Position numbers and translations under genes: made by a program. Shown piece after piece: positions 10,520 through 21,214 of a DNA stretch of 64,000 nt (positions within the stretch are counted from its first letter, which is position 1; every line of letters starts with the position of its first letter). Source of the DNA: CAVPXC01 sp963709505 (lineage in GTDB: Bacteria > Chloroflexota > Anaerolineae > JAAEKA01); contig CAVPXC010000026.1 of the NCBI GenBank assembly GCA_963709505.1, forward strand, positions 1 to 64,000, in the 5' to 3' direction. The notes below the pieces were generated by a model, which saw nothing but the letters and a program-made list of their open reading frames with translations, made no database searches and had not been told where the DNA came from.

Positions 10520-13500
10520 ATGTCAGCACCCAATTCCCCCTCCTTTCAAGAGATTATCATGCGTCTGCAGGCCTATTGGGCCGATCACGGCTGCATGATC
10601 TGGCAGCCATACAGCGAGAAGGTCGGCGCGGGCACGATGAACCCGGCCACCGTGCTCCGGGTTCTGGGACCCGAGCCGTGGAATGTGGCCTACTCCGAGC
10701 CCAGCTTCCGGGCCGACGACGGCCGATACGGCGAAAATCCCAACCGCATGCAGATGCACACCCAGTATCAAGTCATCCTCAAGCCCGACCCGGGCAACCC
10801 GCAGGAGTTGTACCTGGGCAGCCTGGACGCGATCGGCATTGACCGTCGCAAACACGACATCCGCTTCGTCGAGGATAACTGGGCCAGCCCCGCGCTCGGC
10901 GCCTGGGGCCTTGGCTGGGAGGTATGGCTGGACGGGATGGAAATCACCCAGTTCACCTATTTCCAACAGGCCGGCGGCATGGTGCTGGAGCCGGTCAGCG
11001 TCGAGTTGACCTACGGCCTCGAGCGTATCGCCATGTTCCTGCAGGGCGTCAAGGAGGTCTGGCAGATCACCTGGGACGGCAATCGCAGCTACGGCGACGT
11101 CTACTTGCAGCAGGAGATCGAATACTGCAAGTACAACTTCGAGCTGGCCGACGTCGAGCGCCTTAAGCAGATGTACAACCTGTACGAGGCCGAAGCCAAG
11201 AACGCGATTGGGGCTGGCCTGGTCATTCCGGCCCATGACTACGTGCTGCGCTGCTCGCAGACCTTTAACCTGCTCGACGCGCGCGGCGCGATCGGCGTCA
11301 CCGAGCGGGCCAGCTATTTCGGCAGGATGCGCGACCAGGCGCGGCTGATCAGCGACCTGTACGCCGAGCAGCGGATGAGGATGGAGTATCCCTTCTTAGC
11401 GGAGGGGGAAGAGCGGAAAGTGGAGGGTGGAGAGTGGAGAGTGGAAAGTGGTCAGGCCCCGGACCGACAAGTCCAACAAGTCTTGACGGCGGACCTGCTG
11501 CTGGAGATCGGCTGTGAGGAGCTGCCGGTGGACGACGTGGTGGGGGCTATCCAGCAGTTGACGGTGCTGGCGCCGCAGATGTTGGCTGAGGCGCGGCTGC
11601 CGCATCAGGGCGTGCGTGTGACCGGCACGCCGCGGCGATTGATGGTTTACGTCGATTCGCTGGCCGGTCGCCAGGCTGACGAAGAGCTGATCTTCCGCGG
11701 GCCGCCGGCCAGCCGATCGTTCGACGCGCAAGGGCAGGCGACGCCAGCCGCAGTGGGCTTTGCGCGTAGCAAGGGCCTGGATGTAGCCGATCTGGTGGTG
11801 CGCGAGGCAGACGGCGGTACGTACGTCTTCGCCGTGCAGCGGCTGGCTGGCCAACCGGCGATGGCCGTGCTGCCCGATCTGCTCGCCAAACTCGTCGCCA
11901 GCATCCGCTTCGAAAAGTCCATGCGTTGGGATTCGGATGGAATCGCCTTCAGCCGGCCGCTGCGCTGGCTGGTGGCGCTGTTCGGCGACCTGGTCGTGCC
12001 CTTCAGCTACGCCAAAGCGCACAGTGGGCGGATCAGCCGCGGGCTGCGGCCGCTCGAACTCGCCGCCGATCGAGATCCCCAGCGCCGGCGAGTACCTGGC
12101 GTTGATGGCGCAAAACGGCATCGTCGTGGACCGCGATCAGCGCCGCGCCTTGATCCAGCAACAGCTTGCCGAGGTAGCCGCACGCACGGGCGGTGTCGTG
12201 TCGGACGAGCCTGCGCTGCTGGAAGAGGTCACTGATCTGGTGGAGCAGCCGGCCGCCATCCTGGGCAGCTTCGAAGAGCGCTACCTGAGCCTGCCATCCG
12301 ACGTTCTGACCACGGTCATGAAGAAGCATCAGCGGTATTTTCCGGTGGTACGGGGTGTCAAGGCGCCAAGTGTCAAGGTGTCAGGTGTGGAAGTGTCAAG
12401 TGTCAAGTCGTCGAGTGCCAACGTGACACCTGACACTGGAGCACCTGACACTCTGTTGCCCTACTTCATCACCGTCGCCAACGGTACGCCGCGCGAGCCG
12501 GACGTCGTACGCGCCGGGAATGAGGGCGTGATCCGGGCGCGGTATGCGGATGCGGCGTTCTTTGTGGAGCATGATCGGCGGCAGTCGCTGGCGGACTTTA
12601 CGCCGAAGCTGGCCACATTGACTTTTCAGGAGCAGCTGGGATCGATGTTGGACAAGGTCCAGCGGCTGGAGCGGCTCGTGCCGTGGGTGGCGCAGCGGCT
12701 GGGGCTGTCTGCGGCAGAGCAGGCGACGGCGGCGCGCGCTGCGTCGTTGTGCAAGTCGGACCTGGGGACGTCGATGGTGGTGGAGATGACTTCGCTGCAG
12801 GGAATCATGGGCCGCGAGTATGCGCTGAGCAGCGGCGAGACGCCGGCCGTGGCGCAGGCCATCTTCGAGCATTACCTGCCGCGCTCCAGCGGCGACAAGC
12901 GACCCGCCTCGCTGCCGGGCCTGGCGGTGGGTCTGGCCAACCGGCTGGACAGCATCGCGGGCTTGTTTGCGGTGGGCTTGGAGCCCAGCGGCTCGGCCGA
13001 TCCGTTTGGCCTGCGCCGTGATGCGTTGGGCATCGTGCAGAACCTGGCCGAGGCCGAGCTGAGCTTCTCGGTGCGCGATGGGATCGCGGAGGCCGCCCGG
13101 CTGTTGCCGGTGGCGGCCTCACAGGAATCGCAGGACAAGGCAGTCGCCTTCGTCGCCGGTCGTCTGGAAAACTGGCTGCGCGAGCGGGGGTATCCGTACG
13201 ACGTCGTGCAGGCCGTGCTGGCCGAGCGCAGCGGCGATCCTGCGGTGGCGCGCCGGACCGTGGCCGCGTTGGCCGAGGTTGTGGTCCAGCCCGACTGGCC
13301 GGCCGTGCTGACCGCCTATGCGCGCTGCAAGCGCATCGTGCGGAGTCTGCCGGAGCGCTATCCGTTGGCGCCGGGCCGCGATGCCGAGCCGGCGACACAG
13401 GCGTTGCTGGCCGCGTACGAGGCCGCAGCGCCGGCCGTGCGGGCCGCAAACGACGTGCCGGCGCTTTACGCCGCGCTGCAGTCGCTGGTCGGTCCGATCA

Positions 13501-13631
13501 ATACCTTCTTCGAAAAAGTGCTGGTGATGGCCGAAGATCCCGACCTGCGCCACGCACGGCTGGCCCTCGTGCAGCACCTGGCCGCGCTGCCGGATGGGAT
13601 TGCGGATTTGTCGCAGATGCAGGGGTTCTAG
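10520..13631 (+). CDS. glyQS: Glycine--tRNA ligase, fused alpha and beta subunits (one frameshift)
   Basis: One chain of about 1,036 aa carries both halves of the bacterial-type (alpha2beta2) enzyme that charges tRNA-Gly. Residues 1 to about 292 are the catalytic alpha part (WQPYSEKVGAGTMNPATVLR, GPEPWNVAYSEPSFRADDGR, EVWLDGMEITQFTYFQQ). A short linker encoded by period-7 repeats follows. The beta part begins LLLEIGCEELPVDD and includes MKKHQRYFPV, the HD-like region and a C-terminal anticodon-binding domain (PINTFFEKVLVM). The frame changes near 12065. A second repeat-encoded insert (about 12355-12455) lies after HQRYFPVV. Start ATG 10520 with GAGGT 7 nt upstream. Confidence 0.93.
11405..11453 (+). 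repeat. In-frame period-7 array in the glyQS linker
   Basis: Units related to GGAGAGT and GGAAAGT repeat about six times and encode the charged, glycine-rich linker (residues about 296-312) between the alpha and beta parts. It belongs to the same class as the intergenic 7-nt arrays. Confidence 0.75.
12355..12455 (+). repeat. In-frame period-7 inverted array inside the glyQS beta part
   Basis: GTGTCAAG/GTGTCAGG units in the left half are matched by CACCTGACACT units in the right half, so the array can fold back on itself. It encodes a Val/Ser/Lys-rich insert (about 33 residues) between HQRYFPVV and LLPYFITVANGTPR, which are adjacent in other GlyS proteins. Confidence 0.75.
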
Positions 13632-13653
13632 AGGCTCTTCCGAGCGAAACTAG

Positions 13654-13693
13654 CGAGCGGGCCAACGACGATAGTACCTCGTTGGCCCGCTCG
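13654..13693 (+). terminator. Hairpin after glyQS
   Basis: A perfect 15-bp stem (13654-13668 with 13679-13693, CGAGCGGGCCAACGA on the left) begins 22 nt after the glyQS stop. The following TTGATTCTT is only a weak U-tract. It probably ends the glyQS transcript. The remaining bases to 13843 show nothing recognisable. Confidence 0.55.
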
Positions 13694-13843
13694 TTGATTC
13701 TTGAGCTAACCGAACCCTGCCCGTTACAGTCTTGCGGTGTCATCATCCCACTCATCGGCGACATCACTCCAGCGAAGGGCTCCGCTCTTGTCTGGCCCAG
13801 CTTTCAACCGGGGAAGTCACTCACGCGTGCTCACAGCGGTTAG

Positions 13844-14205
13844 CTAATTCAGCGGCGGCAGCAGGCCCCGATCGACCGCCACCTGGAGGGCTTGAGCTTT
13901 GCGCACCAGGCCATGCCGATAGACCTGCATCAATTCATCCAACCGGACATGTTGACAGGCAGACAACGTGCCTTCGCGGTTGAAGGCCAGCAGACTGCTC
14001 AGCTCCTGCTGCTCATCGGCCGCTAGTTGCGCACCAGCCAACAACAACACTTGGTCGTCGGCCAGCATTCCAACAGGCAGATCCTCGGCAGAGCGATCCA
14101 ACCATTCCAACAACACGTCTTCCAAGCGGCGTTTGGTTTGTTTGGCCACTTGCCTGGCGGTAACTGTGACTTTCTCCGGCAATGCAAGGTGATTGTCTCA
14201 TTCAT
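13844..14205 (-). CDS. Uncharacterised small protein (antitoxin-like N-terminus, one frameshift)
   Basis: The start is probably ATG 14205 (MNETITL), with a frame change near 14182 into LPEKVTVTARQVAKQTKRRL. That gives about 120 aa. The helical N-terminus followed by DVLLEWLDRSAEDLP and QELSSLLAFNREG is a pattern I associate with small cyanobacterial and Chloroflexota proteins. The C-terminus reads LDELMQVYRHGLVRKAQAL. The arrangement suggests a DNA-binding or antitoxin-like protein, but no toxin is adjacent. A good promoter lies at 14280-14307. Confidence 0.6.
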
Positions 14206-14279
14206 GTTCCATCTCCAGGTACAGACAGTCCCAAGCACTCAACAACGGCTACACTACGCGTCAGTCGATCCTGTCTGTT

Positions 14280-14307
14280 ATTGTATGCGTTGGACGGCAT
14301 CTGTCAA
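14280..14307 (-). promoter_or_regulatory. sigma70 promoter for the 14205 gene
   Basis: On the minus strand: TTGACA, 16 bases, TACAAT, 75 nt upstream of ATG 14205. Confidence 0.6.
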
Positions 14308-14344
14308 TAGTATCGTTGCCGAAGCACCTCCCACGTTGGCGAAC

Positions 14345-15010
14345 TCAGGCCTGGATCCCGGTCTTGATCTTCTGTCGCTGGATTTCTGCCTCCAGGTGCG
14401 CCCGTTGCTCCGTGTTTGCGGCGTTAACAGCCGAAGCATAGACCTGGGACGCAAACAAATTCCAGCTATCACTTCGGATCAGCGGTAGAGCCGCCGCCGT
14501 GAATTCGGCAGGGGTGGCGGTTGCCGCGAGAGAAGTCATGTAGGCAGCGACAATCTGTTTTTCGTCGCCCGGTACCATCCAACCGCCGATTTCGTCGCCG
14601 AACACGATCTCCTCGCCGTCCTCCATGGCCGCAATGAGCGCGTAGAGCGTACCGAAGCAGGCAACGGCGTGCAGGTGGTTACCTTGCGCAGTAAGTTGGG
14701 CGCTGGCCTGGAGTAGATCGCCCAGGCGATCGAACCACTCCCTGGTTTCCTCAGGAATATAACTCCAGTTCTTCGAGTTGATGTTGAACGACTCATAGTA
14801 GACGCCCGCCATAGACTCGCGCCGGAAGTCTTCGACTTCATCCAGCAAAGCCTCGCCGTCGACTGGCGCCGGCGGCAGCGTCTTGATCAACTGGTCGAAT
14901 ACTACCTGGCGTTGGTCGCGATCCATTTGATCGTAAGCCGTGCGCAACAAGCCGAGTAATACAGAAGCTGCTTGCGTTTCGAGAAAATCGAACAGAATTG
15001 TTTCGTTCAC
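14345..15010 (-). CDS. Conserved hypothetical protein
   Basis: 221 aa, predicted soluble, acidic and mostly helical, starting at GTG 15010 (MNETILFDFLETQAASVL). There is no signal peptide, membrane segment or catalytic motif that I recognise. The middle contains YYESFNINSKNWSYIPEETR followed by a helical-repeat-like stretch ending in a charged tail (EAEIQRQKIKTG). It lies 27 nt downstream of another hypothetical gene on the same strand, so the two are probably translated from one mRNA. Confidence 0.7.
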   Translation of the reverse strand: MNETILFDFLETQAASVLLGLLRTAYDQMDRDQRQVVFDQLIKTLPPAPVDGEALLDEVEDFRRESMAGVYYESFNINSKNWSYIPEETREWFDRLGDLLQASAQLTAQGNHLHAVACFGTLYALIAAMEDGEEIVFGDEIGGWMVPGDEKQIVAAYMTSLAATATPAEFTAAALPLIRSDSWNLFASQVYASAVNAANTEQRAHLEAEIQRQKIKTGIQA

Positions 15011-15037
15011 AGGTTCAATCCATCCTTGTTGCTTGTG

Positions 15038-15661
15038 TCACTTGAGCGAAAAACTCCAGCGAGGTAGCTCTTCCAAGATGAAGCCGCTAACCTCACTGGC
15101 ATCAGTTTTACCGGCCGCCCCCCTTCTCCATGTAGCCAACACCTCCTGGGCATAGTCGAACGGCAGATCGGTCGCCCAGTCCTTGAATTGGCTCTTCAAC
15201 TCGTGTTCGAACTGGTAGAGCCCCAGCAGCAAGCCTTGGCACATTTCATCCGCCTCCAAGTTCAGGCCCAGCGCCTGGTAGCGGGATAGTTCCTCCAGAA
15301 ACGGAGCCAGCACTGCTTCGATCATCTGGCTGGCGACCTCACTTGTCTCGACGTAACCATGGCGCGTGCGGCCGGCCCGGTCCCACACCTCCTCGACCTC
15401 CAGTGCATTCAGTTCGTCATACAAGGCAGCAGCGACCTCTTCCACGTCCTCACCGGTGAACGATGTAAGGGTCATTTCGGCGATGCGCTGGGCCAGGTTC
15501 GCATCGTTCTCCGCCAGGGTTCTGAGAACCGCGCGTGCCTCGAAAACCGAAAGATTGTCGATGATCTGGTATACCCGCTTCGGGTCTGCGGCGGCCTCTG
15601 TCATTTTGCTCTGGGTACCAGCGGCCCCATTTTTGCGTGCTTTCGGAGCCTCTCGTTTCAT
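15038..15661 (-). CDS. Conserved hypothetical protein
   Basis: 207 aa from ATG 15661. After a basic, low-complexity N-terminus (MKREAPKARKNG) comes an all-helical acidic domain with LAENDANLAQRIAEM and YVETSEVASQMIEAVLAPFL, and the C-terminal segment EVLATWRRGAAGKTDASE. I recognise no enzyme motif. It is first in a probable two-gene unit with the 14345-15010 gene. The pairing suggests a joint, unknown function. Confidence 0.7.
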   Translation of the reverse strand: MKREAPKARKNGAAGTQSKMTEAAADPKRVYQIIDNLSVFEARAVLRTLAENDANLAQRIAEMTLTSFTGEDVEEVAAALYDELNALEVEEVWDRAGRTRHGYVETSEVASQMIEAVLAPFLEELSRYQALGLNLEADEMCQGLLLGLYQFEHELKSQFKDWATDLPFDYAQEVLATWRRGAAGKTDASEVSGFILEELPRWSFSLK

Positions 15662-15762
15662 CGTCGGATCTCCTTTAGATCAAACGGTATGTCGATGCGT
15701 AATGTAGAACGGCGTTGTCTTTGGTGACATGTTCCGGGTCGGGCTTGGTGTCGTTGCCGGCT

Positions 15763-16520
15763 TCATGCTATGCGTCCGGCAACCAGGCCTGGCTGCAGTG
15801 GGGTGATTCTACTTGTCGGCATACCGTCCCACGTCCGTCCATCGAGCACTCGACCGGCACGCTTCTTGCGCACACCTCCCCACTGCTTGAAGAAGAACGG
15901 CACCCCTGCGGCCAGGCATTGATCGCGCACCTCAGTGACCCATGTCGGGTCGAGCGGCCGCGCGCCCGGCCCCGACTCGCCGCCGAGGATGACCCAGTCG
16001 ATCCCGGCGAGGTCCAGCGCCGGCAGTGGCCCCAGCAGCGGCTCCAGCGACAGGAATTTGATGCGGGCGCGGGTCTGGCGCAGATGATCGATGCGCAGGG
16101 TGTAGTCCTGTCGCTCGACGCTGACGCCCATCCAGACGTTGTCGGGCCAATCGATCTCGCCGTCCAGCTCCAACAGTCGCTCCGACCGCTTGGTGAGAAC
16201 CTGGAACGTGTGCCAGTGGGCCTGTCGCATCACCGCAAAGACCTGCTGGATGAAGTCCACAGGGACATCTCGGTGAAACAGGTCGCTCATCGAGTTCACG
16301 AAGATCATCTGCGGCTTCTTCCAGGTCAACGGGGCTGACAGCACGTGCTCGTGCAGCGTCAACCGGAAGCCATTGGCGTAGTTCGGCTGGCCCATGGCCT
16401 GGAGACGCAGAGCCATGCGCTCGGCATAGCAATGCTTGCAGCCGGGGCTGATTTTGGTGCAGCCGGTCAGGGGGTTCCAGGTGGAACTCGGTCCATTCGA
16501 TGGTACGATTTGGTAGCCAC
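15763..16520 (-). CDS. Three-Cys-motif protein, DUF5131 (phage Gp37/Gp68 family), frameshift near N-terminus
   Basis: The diagnostic start WNPLTGCTKISPGCKHCYAE gives C-x6-C-x2-C, the three-Cys motif of this family, which may bind a metal or an FeS cluster. It continues FVNSMSDLFHRDVP, HTFQVLTKRSERLL, VWMGVSVE and WVILGGESGPGARPL, ending with FFFKQWGG. The family N-terminus TIEWTE is in another frame (near 16490), so a frame change lies just before the motif; GTG 16520 is the likely start. The gene follows tcmP by 76 nt, and the two families occur together in many genomes. The biochemical role is not established. Confidence 0.88.
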
Positions 16521-16596
16521 GTGAAGATATCCTTGAATCGGCGTCGAATTCTGTCATTCGTATTATAGCACAAATGTTCATACTGGTCTACAAAAC

Positions 16597-17670
16597 CTAG
16601 ATAATGACACCTTTCGGGAAACCCTCTGTTCGCTTTGCTGCCATCGACCTTTGTGGGATTGACCTGAATACCCCCTTCTCTTCCAGCAATCCAATGCCTT
16701 CTTGGCGTGCGTCTCTATGAACGCAGTTTCATCAACGACAAACTCAACAATCTTCTCGGAGGTAAGAGTCTTCCAGAAAAGCGCTTCTTCAAGAGATGCT
16801 GCCAAGTCCTCAGTTGGATCCAGGCTGAAAAGGACCATCTGATCTGGATTGGTTTCATCTGAGAACGTAAGTCCACTGGCTGGATCAACTTTCCAAAAGG
16901 CTTCCTTCATTTTCTGGTGTCCCAGCGGATGATTGCTTGCGAAGAATAGGTAGTAAATGGGGCGACCATGTTGATCTCTCATCTCGAAGTATCGGACAAA
17001 CTTAGCTTGAGTGGTCAGTTGTTTCTGGTACAGATTTCTCAAGGCTGACAACCTGTTCACCGAAGTACGTGGTACGTCCAGAACTTCTTTGGTGCCAAAT
17101 AACTCGACGAAGTGCTCCTGAATCTGCGAGTCTGGATGCTCAACGAATCGATTGATGGAGTCCGCCATGAAGTTGATGAATACTTCGGTATGTGGGTTCT
17201 GCAGCAAGCGACATACTAGGTCAAAAGGGAGACCTTTCCAGCCGAACGGGTCAATGAAGGCAAAGGTTGGAGCAAGACGAGAGTTTCTTTCCTCAAGGTA
17301 TGCCAGTAATTGGGCGACAACCGTGCGGAACTCTCCTTCTCTCACATCAATCCTGAAATTGGAAGGTGGAGCCAGTAAATCGATCTCTTGGCATAGATAG
17401 TCAACGCGATCCGCTCGTTCATCAATGAACAGGAATACAAGCTCCGTATTCGATAGTCGGGCTTGATAACTCATGGCTTTTTTCAGCGCAATGATTGGAG
17501 ATCCTGGCTCGCCGTCCACGTATCTTCCTGGTCCACAGAAGCCGTCGAGATACACAATTCGACGATTTGCTGAACCGAGAATTGCGAACCAAGCACCAAG
17601 GTAGCGATCGAGGATCTCGTGCTTTGCCAAGGTGTGAGGTTCGATCTTCCACAGTGTTCTGTATGTTCAT
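16597..17670 (-). CDS. tcmP: Three-Cys-motif partner protein TcmP (two frameshifts)
   Basis: TcmP is defined by its genomic link to DUF5131 proteins. The N-terminus LWKIEPHTLAKHEILDRYLG and the motif IVYLDGFCGPGRY, with TFAFIDPFGWKG later, match a Rossmann/methyltransferase-like fold. Start ATG 17670 has AAGGAG 6 nt upstream. A frame change lies just after MNIQN. A second near 16690 restores the family-like C-terminus LLEEKGVFRSIPQRS, ending GVII at 16597. About 357 aa in total. It follows the methyltransferase gene by 46 nt, which makes it part of the same operon. Confidence 0.88.
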
Positions 17671-17716
17671 TTCAAACTCCTTTACCCTGGGATCTTCCAA
17701 CCAACTGCTAGCAGCT

Positions 17717-20700
17717 TCAGGCGTGGCCCTCCACAATCGCGATCTCATCTTCCGTCAGCCCATACAGCTCATACACCAGCGGTTCAATTTCAGTTTCAGA
17801 GCTACGTAGTATCTGCTGCGGAATTGCGAGCTTTGGCTTGAAGGATGTGCGTAACTAGAATTTCGATGAAATTTGTTGCTCAAGTATTGATTGCCGGAGA
17901 GGAATGTCCAGCAAAGGAGCCTTGTAACCTGAAATTGATATCCCTGCATCATTCCTTTGTGTCTCAGCCAAAATGCAATCACCTTGAATTGGAAGACCTG
18001 TCAAGAACTCAGAATTAACAGAGGTTGCGACCTGATAAGATAAAACGTCTGCCACATAGCAACCAAATCGGTATAGGCGAAGGTAGGTTCAGAGCACTTT
18101 CGTAATGACAGTTAGTTTTTGTACCGCTGAAAGAAATACTCATTTCTGCTTCGATGCAAACCATAGGGCCAGTTGTCTCAGGTAATCACTGTCCGGTACT
18201 GGTCCGAGTGTTTCAGTATGTTTGGGTAGTTGTCATGATACTATCCGGAGTTCGAATGAAGTCGGTAACGTAGTATCCAACGGAATTTCGACTGCTACTT
18301 CCAGCGATACTTGGCATCCAATGCTCTGTGTAATATGGCTTGATGAACGTCAATCTCTATGGTCGTAAAGTGTATCGATGCCGATTTTCGCATCAGACTA
18401 AGACGAATATGCCTATCTTGTTGAAAACGCCAGTCAAAATCTCCTGCAGACCTTGTTCACCGAGTCCACGATACACCTTGTGCACTTGTCGATCATCGGC
18501 TTGCAGTTCGCCATGCTTAGACGCATTTGTTCAAGAGCGTCGTTCGAATACCGGACACACTATGTTGGCCGTCAAATCGCTCCCTATCAAATTCTGGTAA
18601 ATGCGGCTCTCCTGGGTAGCTTCGCTAAGTACCACCACTACGCTGCTCTCGACATGGCATATCGGTCAGGACAAGTCTCCTTTGTCGACTAACAACGCGA
18701 CAAGATTCCTCTGGCGCAGATCATCTTGCTCGACTACCGCCTCCAAAACTGCAGTCACCGAAGTCGATGCTGTCATCACTAACTTCTGCGTCGTCTGCTA
18801 CGGCGGCCGGCGGGCATTTGCGCAGCACCAGCACGGTAGGTACGTCGTGGCGTCGAACACGGGCAGGTCGCCGAAGTCGATCACGGTCTGCACCGTGGTC
18901 TGCCCGGCCAGCAGCCGGCGCAGCCGCTCCCCATACCCCGCCCGCATGAACTTGTTGCTGCTGATGTAGACCAGCACGCCGTTGGGACGCAGCAGGCGCA
19001 GGCCTTTGGCGTAGAAGTAGACGTAGAGATCGGCCGCGCCCTGGTAGACCTCGGGGAAGTGCGCCTTCAGCGCCGGCTTGTGCTCGCGGATCAGCTCCTG
19101 GCGCACGTAGGGCGGGTTGCCGATCACCACGTCGAAGCCGTCCTGGGCGCGGAACACCTCGCTGAAGTAGACCTCGTAGTCGAAGTGGCGGTCGTCGTGG
19201 ACGAGCTGGCCGATCAAGCGGTCGATCTCGCGGCTCTGGGTCTGCTTGCGCTCGCGGCTGGTTTCGACGAAGTACTCTTCCTTCAGCTCCTCCAGCCGCA
19301 CGTACAGGTGGCTGTTGAACAGGTCCTTCTGGACGCTGAGCAGCGAGTTGCCGCAGACGATCTTGTAACCCAGGTTGGGCAGCGGCTTGATGCTGTGGTA
19401 GTCCTCCTCGTCCACCACCAGCGACAGCCACAGGCGCAGCTTGGCGATGTCCACCGCGCTGGGGTCGATGTCCACGCCGTAGATCGACTCCTGGATGGCG
19501 TGGCGCTTGAAGGCGTAGGCCGTGCGCTCCGCTTCGTCGCCCAGGTAGGCGTTCAACACCCGCCGGCCGCGCACGATCTCCTGCATGATGCCCACCGGGA
19601 ACGCGCCCGATCCAATCGCCGGGTCGCAGACTTTGACGCCGGCCAGCGCGTCGTCCAGCGCCTGGGCGTGTTCGGCGATGGCTTGGGGCAGCCGCCGCGC
19701 GTAGCTGACCGCGCCCCCTTCCCGCGCGGTCTCGTGCTCCACGGCCAGCTCGCCGTGGCGGATGAAACGCTCGATGTCCTCCAGAGGCACCCGCGGGTCG
19801 TACACCAGGTCGGCCGAGGGCAAGCTGCGCTGGCGGGGTGGCGGCGACCCGAAGAGCAAGCCCTGCTCGGGGTCTTCCTCGAACAGGGGCTGGGAACGCA
19901 GGTTCAGCGCCGTGTCCAGGTAGTGGATCAACGCCTCCTGGCACATGTAGTGGACGATCTCGCGCGGGGTGTAGAAGGCGCCCTTGGACTTGCGATCCTT
20001 GACCTCCAGCAGGTTCTCGAAGACCTTGCCCAGCATCTCAGGATCGACGGCCACTTCCTTCTCCAGCGGCTCGTCCTCGCGCACGGTGAAGTTGTAGAGG
20101 TCGAAGGTGTCGAGGATCGCCCGCAGGGTGTCGTTGTGGAGCGGGATGTGGCCCTGGCCCCAGTCGTAGTTGCCCACTGGCTCGAACAGGCCGCCGTTGA
20201 GGAAGGGAATGCGGCAATCCAGCCGGGGATAGAGGTTGTCGGCCCGCTCCACGGCCAGGGCCTCGTAAAACAGCGGCTCCAGGATGTCGTTGAAAAAGTT
20301 GTCGTAGTCGCCCCGCCTTTTCTCGAACAACTGGCGCAGGAAGGTGCGCGGGCCGCTGCCCCAGGGCTGACCGCGTTCCACGCCCAACCAGCCCTTCTTC
20401 TGCAAGAAGTAGAGGAAGACGATCTGGCCCAGTAGCTTCTTGGTGAAAGTGTCGCTGTCGATGCCTCTGCCTTGGAAGTCCTCGCGCATCGGGTGATTGC
20501 CGGCCAGGATTCCGTCCAGCTCCTCCTTGACCCGCAGAAACAGCTCCTTGTAGCGAGCGAAGAACTCCCGGGTGACGGTCTCGATGTTGAAGGCGCCCTC
20601 CAACTGAGCCAGCGTGGGGTTGTTGCGGTCGTCGGCCAGGATGGGAAAGAGCTGCTGCTGGGCCGTGTGGTGGGGTTCGTGCTGCCCCACCAGGAAGGAG

Positions 20701-21161
20701 TAGCGCCGGGCCGGGGTCAGGTCCTCCTCCACCTTGACCTTGCCCAACTCGTCGTCCACTCGCAGCCGGTAGTCCATGCGCACCAGCGAGAAGCGCCAGT
20801 CGGCCCGATCGTCGCCGTAGTAGGCCACCAGCGCGGCGTCCTTCCCGTCCCGGTTCTTGAGATGGTGGGCCACGAAGTTGCGCTGCATGGTGCGCGCCCG
20901 CTCCAGCCCCGATCCCCTTTTCAGCTGGACGGTCAAGATGTCCACGGCCTGGCCGTCGGGGTCGGTATAGGTGGCGATGCGGCGGTACTGATGCACGTGG
21001 TCGCGAAAGCTCAGGGGAATGTACTGGCCGGCGATGGGCCGGAAGGCCTTGCTTTCGTCGATCTCGTTCAGCAGCTCGCGCGCGAAGCGGGTGAAGCGCG
21101 CCTCGTCGAAGGGCTGCTCGAAGACGTCTCGGATCAGGCGGGTGGCTTCGGGTTGGTTCAT
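17717..21161 (-). CDS. Eco57I-type adenine-specific DNA methyltransferase (Type IIG-like), frameshifted C-terminus
   Basis: Start ATG 21161 (MNQPEATRLIRDVFEQPFDE). The N-terminal part to about residue 400 precedes the methyltransferase core: FENLLEVKDRKSKGAFYTPR, motif I CDPAIGSGAFP (residue about 517) and motif IV IGNPPYVRQELI (about 685). Intact to about 18840, the frame then changes to VFDATTYPTVLVLRKCP. Several changes follow through an AT-richer target-recognition region. The family-like C-terminus YELYGLTEDEIAIVEGHA stops at 17717. Expected length is about 1,140 aa. It overlaps no gene but starts 47 nt after the helicase stop. Either it is hit by several sequencing indels or its specificity domain is decaying. 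Confidence 0.85.
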
Positions 21162-21175
21162 GGCGAGAATTACGA

Positions 21176-21214
21176 AATTAATTGCGTTAACGCAATTGTG
21201 CAACGCAATTAATT
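21176..21214. promoter_or_regulatory. Nested palindrome between helicase and methyltransferase genes (possible operator)
   Basis: Arms AATTAATTGCGTT (21176-21188) and AACGCAATTAATT (21202-21214) are exact inverses. A second palindrome, ATTGCGTTAACGCAAT (21181-21196), sits inside. It lies directly before the methyltransferase start and overlaps the helicase stop, in AT-rich contrast to its surroundings. The design looks like a repressor site with three TTGCGTT half-sites, such as the control sites of restriction-modification operons. Confidence 0.5.

Noticed and set aside
19059..20435. 458-codon plus-strand open frame opposite the methylase gene
   Set aside because: It is the antisense shadow of an intact coding region with readable motifs (CDPAIGSGAFP, NPPY); its own sequence is Val/Leu/Gln-rich with no domain.
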